Positions 43,703 through 49,614 of a DNA stretch of 49,614 nucleotides are shown piece by piece; the stretch's first letter is position 1, and the number at the start of each line of letters is the position of its first letter. Below the pieces are notes generated by a model. It did no database searches. It was not told the DNA's origin and saw nothing but the letters and a program-made list of their open reading frames with translations. Source of the DNA: Myxococcales bacterium (GTDB lineage: Bacteria > Myxococcota_A > Polyangia > Haliangiales > Haliangiaceae); assembly GCA_947483555.1 (NCBI GenBank), contig CANKMW010000069.1:1-49614 (forward strand), written 5' to 3'. The position numbers and the translations under genes were made by a program.

Positions 43703-44430
43703 AGCTCCGCGTCGTCACCTGGAACATCCACAAGTGCATCGGCGGCCTCGATCGCCGCTACGACCTCGCGCGCACGGTGGCGACGCTGTCGCACTACGCA
43801 CCCGACGTCGCCCTGCTCCAGGAGGTCGACGCCGGCGCCCGCCGCTCGAACGGCGACCAGCAGGTCGAGCTGATCGCCGACGCGCTGGAGCTACCGCACC
43901 GCGCCTGGTACCCCAACGTCGACGTTCGCGGTGGCGGGAACTACGGCAACGCGATCCTGTCGCGCTTCCCGCTCGACGAGGTCCGCAACATCGATCTCAC
44001 GGTGGCGGCCAAGAAACGGCGCAGCGTGTTGCACGCCATCGCGCGCGTCCATCACGACGGCCACGACCGGACGTTGCACCTCTACAACATGCACCTCGGG
44101 CTGGCCCAGTACGAGCGCCGGATCCAGCTCGCCACCTTCCTCGACAGTCATCCGTTTCAGGGCCTCCACCACGATACCCCCGTGATCGTCGGTGGTGACC
44201 TCAACGACGTGTGGGGCAACCTGGGCGCGTTGCTGACGCCAGCCGGGTTCCGCGGCGCCGCGCACCGGCCGCGCACCTTCCCGGCCTGGGGACCGCTGCG
44301 CGCGCTCGACAGCCTCTACGTGCGCGGCACCATGCGCCTGCTCGACCTGACCCGGGGCGAGACCGCGCTGGCCAAGCGGGCCAGCGATCACCGGCCGCTG
44401 ATCGCCGACCTCGTGATCGATCGACACTGA
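43699..44430 (+). CDS. Endonuclease/exonuclease/phosphatase-family protein
   Basis: 243 aa from a GTG overlapping the previous stop by four bases. All EEP catalytic landmarks are present: RVVTWNIHKCIGG with Asn9, LLQEVDAG with Glu42, LYNMHLGL, VGGDLND with Asp167 and Asn169, and RASDHRPL with Asp230-His231. It is close in size and motif to YbhP-like and bacterial sphingomyelinase-like proteins. There is no signal peptide, so it is cytosolic, unlike the lipoprotein homologue at 7212. It is translated with the SpoIIE phosphatase and converges on the DNA polymerase homologue. Confidence 0.88.
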   Translation: MKLRVVTWNIHKCIGGLDRRYDLARTVATLSHYAPDVALLQEVDAGARRSNGDQQVELIADALELPHRAWYPNVDVRGGGNYGNAILSRFPLDEVRNIDLTVAAKKRRSVLHAIARVHHDGHDRTLHLYNMHLGLAQYERRIQLATFLDSHPFQGLHHDTPVIVGGDLNDVWGNLGALLTPAGFRGAAHRPRTFPAWGPLRALDSLYVRGTMRLLDLTRGETALAKRASDHRPLIADLVIDRH

Positions 44431-44445
44431 CGATGCGCGGTCCGG

Positions 44446-47010
44446 TCAGTCGACCCGCAGCGGCTCCAGGTCGGCCCAGTTCGGACCGGCCTCGAGGCCG
44501 ACCATCAGCGGGACCTCGAGCGGATAGGCGTTGCGCATGGCGGCGGCGGCGATGCGGGCGGCGGCGGGCAGCTCGCGGCTCGGGACCTCGAACAGGACCT
44601 CGTCGAGGATCTGGACCAGCGGCTGGGCGGTCAGGCCGGCCTGGCGCAGCGCCCGGTCGGCGTCGAGCAGGCCGCGGCGGGCGACGTCGGACACCGATCC
44701 CTCGTGGGTCGCGCGGCGCGCCAGGCGCTCGGCGTACGAGCGATCTTGCGGATCGAGCGACTCGAGGCCGCCGATCGGCCAGCGCCGGCCGGCCAGCGTC
44801 ACGATGTAGCCGCGCTCGCGGGCCAGGCGCAGCTGGTGGTCCTGGAAGGCGCGGACCTGAGCGTAGCGGACGTCGAAGCGCGCGATCAGCTGCCGGGCGT
44901 CCTGTGCGGACACGTTGAGCGACAGCGCGAGGGCGCTGGCGCCCTGGCCGGCGAAGGTCGCGAAGTTGACGACCTTGCCGAGCTGGCGCTCGTCGGTGGT
45001 GATGGCCTCGAGCGGGCGCTCGAGCACCGCCGCCGCGGTCAGGGCGTGCAGGTCGGCGCGGGCGCGCAGCGGCTCGACCAGCGCCGGGTCCTTGGTCAGG
45101 TGGGCGAGGACGTGAAGGCCGAGCTGGTTGTAGTCGATCGACAGCAGCACGTGATCAGGGCGAGCGACGAAGGCGCGGCGGATGCGCGCCATCTCGGGAG
45201 TGCGGCCCGGAACCCGTCCGAGATCGGGGTTGGTGTTGATCAGGTGGCCGGAGAACGAACGCGCGGGGTGAAAGCGCGAATGCACGCGGCCATCGTCGGC
45301 GATGCAGGCGCGCAACCCGATCAGCCAGCTGTCGCGCATGCGGCGGAGCAGGCGCCAGCGCAACACCAGCGCCACGATCGGGTGGGCGTGCTCGAGGCGC
45401 TCGAGCGCCTCGATCGACGTGCTCCAGCCGGTCTTGGTGTGGCTGACGATCGGCAGCTTCAGCTCCTCGAACAGGACGGTGCCGAGCTGCTTCGACGAGT
45501 TGATGTTGAAGTCGTGGCCGGCGAGCACGGCGATCTCGCGCGCCAGGTCGTCCTCGATGGCACCGAAGTCGTGCTCGGCGCGGGTCAACTCGTCGGGGTC
45601 GACGGCCACGCCGGTCAGCTCCATGCGGATCAGGGTGTCGGACAGCTCGAGGTACTCGGCGAGCAACGCGGGCTCGACGGCCGGCGCCAGTGCGTGCCAC
45701 ACCGCCGCCGCCGCGTCGGCGTACTGGCCGGCGAAGTCGCCGGCCCGATCGACCGAGATCGCGGACCAGGGCTTGCGCTGCGCACCGACCCCGCGCACCG
45801 CGTCCTCCTCGGGCAACGCGCGGCCAAGCGCATGCTTGGCCACCAGCGCCAGATCGTGCGGCGCCCAGTTGCTGGGCTGGGTCAGGTGCGAGGCCGCCGC
45901 CGGATCGCCGATCATGCCGACCACGCGGAGGCCGGCGCGCACCAGCGCGACCACCAGGCCCTCGCGCATGTGGGCCAGCTTGGCGATGCCGGGATCCTCG
46001 AGCCAGGTTGCGAACCCCTGCGGGCCGGCCAGCAGCGGGCCCCGGCCGGCGACCGCCGCGTACAGCGCGGCGCCGTCGCCGGTGGAGAACGCCAGGCCGG
46101 CGAGCGCGCCGTCGTCGTCGATCGTCGCGTGCAGCGCGACCGGGCGATCGCCCAGGCTGGCCAGCTGCACCCGCAACGCCGCCTCGGTCTCGCACACCGT
46201 CACGCGCGTGGTGGCGCCGTCGTGGGTCAAGAGCTCGACGAAGCCGAGGCGCTCGTGGAGCGCGTTCTCGTCCGCCGCCGCCGGCGGCTGATACCCGGCG
46301 GCGGCGAGCGGCCGCGGCAGCGCGCGGTGCTCGTCGAGCCGGGCCCGGACCAGCTCGGCGCGGACGGCGTCCGGATCGGCGCGCAGCGCGTTGCCGGTGC
46401 GGCCGGCGATGGTGTCGATCGCGGCCAGCGCCTGCTCGACGCTGCCATGGCTCTCGAGCAGGCCGGTTGCACCCTTGGCGCCGATGCCCTTCACGCCGGG
46501 CAGCGCGTCGTCGTCGCCGACCAGGGCCAGCCACTCGGCGACCTGCGCCACCGGAACGGTGAAGCGCTTGTGCACCATCTCGGGGGTGTAGCGAGCGTCC
46601 TTGTTGGCGTCGTACCACCACAGCCGATCGCTCACCAGCTGCGCGTAGCGCTTGTCGACGCCGACCACCACCACGTCATCGCCGGCGTCGAGCGCAGCCC
46701 GCGCGTACGACGCGACCACGTGGACCTCGGCGGCGGCTTCGACCACGTGCAGGCCGAGGGTGCGGACCAGCTCGGCGAGCTGGGGCAGCTGATCGCGCAG
46801 CAAGGCCGGCCACGCCGGGGAAGGCGTCGGGTCGATCACCGCGATGGCCCGCGCCGGCGTCTTGAAGGCGATCGCGCGCCGGATGCCGCGTGCCACCGCG
46901 AACAGGGCGTTGACCGGCTCGCCGCCGGGGGCCCGCCGATCGGTCGGCACGACCAGGAACCCGCGCGACATCAGATTCGTGGCCGACACGACGAGGGTTC
47001 GGGCGCTCAT
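44446..47010 (-). CDS. Divergent DNA polymerase I (PolA-like)
   Basis: 854 aa with the three-domain PolI layout, but many key residues differ. N-terminal 5'-nuclease-like region (~1-290): the first acidic residue is lost (LVVSATNL), EADDVIGT is replaced by AEVHVVAS, GDKDMAQL by VDKRYAQL; the GDDDALPGVKGIG helix-hairpin-helix stays. The exonuclease-like region (~290-440) has no DxE motif. Polymerase: Asp626 (motif A, DYNQLGLHVLAHL), Arg675, Lys679 and Phe683 of motif B, and Asp803-Glu804 (motif C, QILDEVLFEV) are kept. E. coli Glu710 is Gly631, Tyr766 is Ala687, His881 is Leu802, Arg668 is His. It may be a second, specialised or inactive PolI. Confidence 0.85.
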   Translation of the reverse strand: MSARTLVVSATNLMSRGFLVVPTDRRAPGGEPVNALFAVARGIRRAIAFKTPARAIAVIDPTPSPAWPALLRDQLPQLAELVRTLGLHVVEAAAEVHVVASYARAALDAGDDVVVVGVDKRYAQLVSDRLWWYDANKDARYTPEMVHKRFTVPVAQVAEWLALVGDDDALPGVKGIGAKGATGLLESHGSVEQALAAIDTIAGRTGNALRADPDAVRAELVRARLDEHRALPRPLAAAGYQPPAAADENALHERLGFVELLTHDGATTRVTVCETEAALRVQLASLGDRPVALHATIDDDGALAGLAFSTGDGAALYAAVAGRGPLLAGPQGFATWLEDPGIAKLAHMREGLVVALVRAGLRVVGMIGDPAAASHLTQPSNWAPHDLALVAKHALGRALPEEDAVRGVGAQRKPWSAISVDRAGDFAGQYADAAAAVWHALAPAVEPALLAEYLELSDTLIRMELTGVAVDPDELTRAEHDFGAIEDDLAREIAVLAGHDFNINSSKQLGTVLFEELKLPIVSHTKTGWSTSIEALERLEHAHPIVALVLRWRLLRRMRDSWLIGLRACIADDGRVHSRFHPARSFSGHLINTNPDLGRVPGRTPEMARIRRAFVARPDHVLLSIDYNQLGLHVLAHLTKDPALVEPLRARADLHALTAAAVLERPLEAITTDERQLGKVVNFATFAGQGASALALSLNVSAQDARQLIARFDVRYAQVRAFQDHQLRLARERGYIVTLAGRRWPIGGLESLDPQDRSYAERLARRATHEGSVSDVARRGLLDADRALRQAGLTAQPLVQILDEVLFEVPSRELPAAARIAAAAMRNAYPLEVPLMVGLEAGPNWADLEPLRVD

Positions 47011-47022
47011 CCGGTCGGCGAC

Positions 47023-47028
47023 ATCCTA
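47023..47028 (-). promoter_or_regulatory. -10 element TAGGAT for PolA-like gene
   Basis: On the minus strand TAGGAT lies 12 bases before the ATG at 47010, so the leader would be about five bases long. The palindrome at 47035-47051 sits where the -35 hexamer would be. Confidence 0.45.
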
Positions 47029-47034
47029 CTTGAC

Positions 47035-47051
47035 CCTCACGTGACGTGAGG
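47035..47051. promoter_or_regulatory. Operator-like palindrome CCTCACGT-G-ACGTGAGG
   Basis: A perfect inverted repeat with 8-bp arms and a one-base centre, six bases upstream of the -10 element of the PolA-like gene. A dimeric repressor bound here would cover the -35 region. It is not a LexA-type CGAAC/GTTCG box. No regulator gene is adjacent. Confidence 0.55.
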
Positions 47052-47085
47052 CGCCATGGTTGGATCGAAGGCCATGGCGGGCGCG

Positions 47086-47697
47086 TCAGTGGCACCACAC
47101 GCTGTGCTGGATCTCCACCACCTCGCGGCTCGAGAAGAACGACTCGGCGGCGGCGCCGGTGAGCGCGTCGGTGCCGGTGTCGAGGGCGCCGGCCACGATG
47201 TACGTGGTGAAGTCGGTGTCGCCGTCGTCGGGGCGGTCGTAGCGGCAGCGGGTCTGGTCGGGGCCGTTGCCGATGCAGACCAGTGGTCCGTGCGGCACGG
47301 TCCAGCGCGGCATCACGTCGGCGCCGCGCGCGCCGATCTCGATCCCGACGTCGTCGCGGATGCCACGCACCAGGATGTGGACCCCGCAGCTGAGCTCGGC
47401 GACCAGCGTCCCGTCGGCGGCGCGGATCTTGCCTCGGTGCACCGTGCAGGACCCGAAGGCCTCGGGTGGCGGCGAGTCCGGCTCCTCCTGAGACCACCAC
47501 CACGAGTGCTTCTCGAGCCGCTTGTGGATCTCGTCGGCCACCAGCGGTCGGCCGCCCGCGAAGCATGGCGTGGTGTTCGCGGACGCGGCCGGCGTCGACC
47601 GGCCGGTCGTGGGGGGCGCCGGGCTCGGTGCCCGCGTGACCGTGCCGCCGCCACACGCCGCCATCGCCACCAGGATCCAGGTCGAGGACGCAACCAT
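47086..47697 (-). CDS. Hypothetical lipoprotein
   Basis: 203 aa from the ATG at 47697; an ATG at 47706 is possible. The signal STWILVAMAAC gives a lipobox Cys at 15, followed by a Pro/Thr/Ser linker. The mature part has CFAGGRPLVADEIHKRLEKHSWWW and several further cysteines (GSCTVHRG, LSCGVHILVRG, LVCIGNG, TRCRYDRP) that probably form disulfides. I do not recognise the family. No -10 element of the recurrent type was found. The gene is divergent from the phospholipase-like gene. Confidence 0.65.
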   Translation of the reverse strand: MVASSTWILVAMAACGGGTVTRAPSPAPPTTGRSTPAASANTTPCFAGGRPLVADEIHKRLEKHSWWWSQEEPDSPPPEAFGSCTVHRGKIRAADGTLVAELSCGVHILVRGIRDDVGIEIGARGADVMPRWTVPHGPLVCIGNGPDQTRCRYDRPDDGDTDFTTYIVAGALDTGTDALTGAAAESFFSSREVVEIQHSVWCH

Positions 47698-47838
47698 GCC
47701 GGCCATGGTGGATCGACGCTCGCCGACGGTCGCCTATTTCGCCAGGCAAGCGCCGCTCTTGACACCCGTTCCGGACGCCCCGCGTCACGCTCGCGCGAGG
47801 GCTTCGCCGCCTTCGTCGCCGAGCTGTTCTGGTTCCTG

Positions 47839-47844
47839 TAGGAT
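47839..47844 (+). promoter_or_regulatory. -10 element TAGGAT, leaderless-type promoter
   Basis: TAGGAT is followed by seven bases and the ATG at 47852. It confirms this start over the longer open frame upstream. Confidence 0.5.
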
Positions 47845-47851
47845 CCACGGC

Positions 47852-49162
47852 ATGGTCCGGGTCGCCCGCATCGCCGTCGCTGGTGCCGTCCTGAGCGCGG
47901 TGCTCGCCGCCGGCGCCGGCCGCGCCGCGGCCAACGGCGTCAACACCCACACCTGGATCTCGTTCCACGCCATCGAGCACCTGCCCGACGGCGAGCTCAA
48001 GCGCCTGCTGCTCGATCCCGGGATGCAGGTGATGCTGATCAACGGCAGCATCTTCCCCGACGGCGGCTACGCGGTCGATCACGAGTTCGGCGAGACCGCG
48101 CACTGGGAGCCGTTCCTCGGCGCCTACCTGCGCTGGATGCAGGACAACCTGCCCGAGCCGTACGCGCGCGGGGTCGCCCGTCCCTACGTCGCGTTCATGC
48201 TCGGCTTCGCGTCGCACGGCATGGCCGACCAGGTCTTCGACTCGATGTTCATGGAGGCGGCCCGCGGCTACGACGCAGCCAACTGGTCGGACGCGCTGCT
48301 CGACAGCTTCGACACCGCGACCGACGTGATGCTGGTCGACGCCACCGGCGTCGACTACCGCGGCACCGAGCAGTGGCTGCCGGTCGACGATCTGGTCGGG
48401 ATGTTCGCCGAGGTCGGCATCGCGGTCGACACCAGCACGCTGTCGAACGCCCAGACCGCGATGCACACCTTCGTGCTCGCGTACGGGGCCAGCAACGGGC
48501 GCGATCCGGTGTCGGTGGCGCGCTACCGCACCCAGTATCCGTGGGCCTCCGATCACCTCATGGATCCGCACGAGGCCGGTTCACCGCCCTGCGAGGGCGA
48601 GGTGGTGGCGGCGTACTGGCTGTCGTTGTGGGACCGCCTGCACGGCGTCGACGAGGTGCAGAACCAGATCCTGGCCACCTATCCGCCCGCCGGCTCCGAT
48701 GGTCACCCGACCGATCCCGACCTGGTCGAATCGCAGGTGGCGGTGGTGTTCGGCCGCGGCATCCCGTCCTCGGTCGCTGACAAGGTCCGGGTCACCGACG
48801 CCACCGGCAAGGTCTACGACGTCGCGGTGCGGCCGTTCTACGGCGATGGCAACACGGTGGTGATCCGACCGCGCGAGCCGTGGGCAGCGAACCAGACCCT
48901 GACCGTCGAGCTGCTGGCGGGCATCACCACGATCGACGGCGTGGTCTACGACCAGCCGTGGTCGTTTCAGTTCTCGACCGGTCCGGCGACCGGGCCGCGC
49001 GATCCAACCACCGACCCGACGCCGCATGACGGCGAGCCGTGGTCGGCGCCGCCCGCGCCGACCGGTGGCGGCTGCGACGCCGGCGGCGGTGCCGGCCTGG
49101 GTGCGACGCTGATGCTGACCGCGTGGCGGCGGCGGCGGCGCAGGTCGCGCGGGTTGCGCTAG
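47852..49162 (+). CDS. Secreted zinc-dependent phospholipase C-like protein
   Basis: 436 aa. Sec signal peptide (VAGAVLSAVLAAGAGRAAA). The N-terminal ~280 residues resemble the S1-P1/zinc-dependent phospholipase C fold: NTHTWISFHAIEHLPDGEL with metal-binding His, DGGYAVDHEFGETAHWEPFLGAYL, and FMLGFASHGMADQVFDSMF. A beta-sandwich follows (about 300-380; VSSVADKVRVTDATGKVYDV). A Pro/Asp linker then leads to GGGCDAGGGAGLGATLMLTAW and a poly-Arg end, a C-terminal sorting-signal-like tail with one cysteine. It is probably a cell-surface hydrolase. The next gene on the right is a transposase fragment. Confidence 0.8.
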   Translation: MVRVARIAVAGAVLSAVLAAGAGRAAANGVNTHTWISFHAIEHLPDGELKRLLLDPGMQVMLINGSIFPDGGYAVDHEFGETAHWEPFLGAYLRWMQDNLPEPYARGVARPYVAFMLGFASHGMADQVFDSMFMEAARGYDAANWSDALLDSFDTATDVMLVDATGVDYRGTEQWLPVDDLVGMFAEVGIAVDTSTLSNAQTAMHTFVLAYGASNGRDPVSVARYRTQYPWASDHLMDPHEAGSPPCEGEVVAAYWLSLWDRLHGVDEVQNQILATYPPAGSDGHPTDPDLVESQVAVVFGRGIPSSVADKVRVTDATGKVYDVAVRPFYGDGNTVVIRPREPWAANQTLTVELLAGITTIDGVVYDQPWSFQFSTGPATGPRDPTTDPTPHDGEPWSAPPAPTGGGCDAGGGAGLGATLMLTAWRRRRRRSRGLR

Positions 49163-49183
49163 GAGTTTGTCATAGGTGAGATC

Positions 49184-49614
49184 TTAAGAGCGGTCCTCGA
49201 CGAGGAACGCGGCCGGGCGTGAGATCCCGGGGATGACGATGTCCTTGAACCGCGCGACGGCAGCGCCGCGATCGGGCTCGAGCGTGCGTATGGCCAGCCC
49301 GCCGACGAGCCGCACGAACATCCGCTGCATGAACTTGGCGAACCCAGGCCGAGCGAGCCGGTTGTAGAACGCCTTGTAGGCGACCGTGACGCCGTTCTGA
49401 TGATTGAACTCGCGGAGCAGATCCGGAAGCGTCGTTTCTCGCCGGCCGTTGGGGGCGCCCCGCCGTCCTGATACCCACCTCTCATGATTGATCACATCGT
49501 TGCCGCGATGTGACCGCCGGCGAGGGTCACACGCCGCCCACAACTGATCGAGATGATCCAAGACCCGGTCGTCCAGAGCGATGGCCGAGCGCCAGCGAGG
49601 CCGAGTCGAAGGAC
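49184..49614 (-). pseudogene. IS4-family transposase, 5' part (truncated, runs off edge)
   Basis: The minus-strand frame is open from the right edge to a stop at 49184. It reads PSTRPRWRSAIALDDRVLDHL, LPDLLREFNHQNGVTVAYKAFYNRLARPGFAKFMQRMFVRLVGGLAIRTL and AAVARFKDIVI. This matches the N-terminal part of IS4-type transposases of the YKAFYNRLA / ARFKDIVI class. Intact members continue with about 250 more residues carrying the DDE catalytic site; here similarity ends near 49230 and the stop follows 15 codons later. No DDE part is present to the left, so the copy looks deleted or frame-shifted. The true start is outside the window. Confidence 0.6.

Noticed and set aside
44431..44445. Intrinsic terminators between convergent genes
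   Set aside because: Convergent junctions at 7198, 14064, 16387, 35971 and 44431 are only 6-36 bp and show no hairpin followed by a T run.

Overview
The window is about 49.6 kb of very GC-rich DNA from what is most likely a member of the Myxococcota (Kofleriaceae/Haliangium-like). Three things support this: lipoproteins whose lipobox is followed by Asp-Ala-rich linkers, two secreted proteins ending in a Cys-containing, hydrophobic, poly-Arg tail like the myxobacterial C-terminal sorting signal, and abundant Ser/Thr kinase, SpoIIE-phosphatase and exopolysaccharide genes. The taxonomic call is an inference. No rRNA, tRNA or CRISPR array was seen.

Layout. 0.1-2.8 kb holds small accessory genes: a WGR-domain protein, a two-gene retropepsin-like protease unit, and a nucleotidyltransferase with a small partner. 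2.8-16.4 kb holds a thiolase, a beta-propeller lipoprotein, a secreted endonuclease/phosphatase-fold lipoprotein, a helical-repeat protein, a heparinase-like polysaccharide lyase, several Asp-Ala-linker lipoproteins (one with a 15-bp tandem repeat) and an NCS1 nucleobase permease. 16.4-24.3 kb is a tight six-gene minus-strand operon: glycosyltransferase, oxidoreductase-epimerase fusion, GNAT acetyltransferase, DUF2804 protein, unknown protein and GMC oxidoreductase. Divergent from it at 24.4-27.2 kb is a three-gene operon with a polysaccharide deacetylase, a DUF4091-type lipoprotein and a B3/B4-domain protein.

27.5-36.6 kb holds a lipoprotein, a Lys-tailed DUF4303 protein and an exopolysaccharide region. 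That region has a BY-kinase-like ATPase, two chain-length (PCP) proteins, a glycosyltransferase, a STAS antagonist and an RsbW-like kinase in one minus-strand run, flanked by an initiating sugar transferase and a Wza-like export lipoprotein. 36.6-43.7 kb has a paired M16 peptidase system, a Ser/Thr kinase with a C-terminal PAS-like region, and a divergent membrane SpoIIE phosphatase. The phosphatase, the RsbW-like kinase and the STAS protein together supply all parts of a partner switch, possibly controlling polysaccharide production. 43.7-49.6 kb has a cytosolic EEP nuclease-like protein, a strongly divergent DNA polymerase I homologue with an operator-like palindrome in its promoter, two secreted proteins, and the 5' part of an IS4-type transposase that runs off the right edge.

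The most general signal is regulatory. A TAnnnT -10 element lies 6-7 bases before the start codon of at least 13 transcription-unit heads (and 8-9 bases before several more), which implies widespread leaderless or near-leaderless mRNAs. It also fixes several GTG start sites. The most unusual protein is the polymerase I homologue, which keeps its metal ligands but has lost several conserved residues of the nucleotide pocket.
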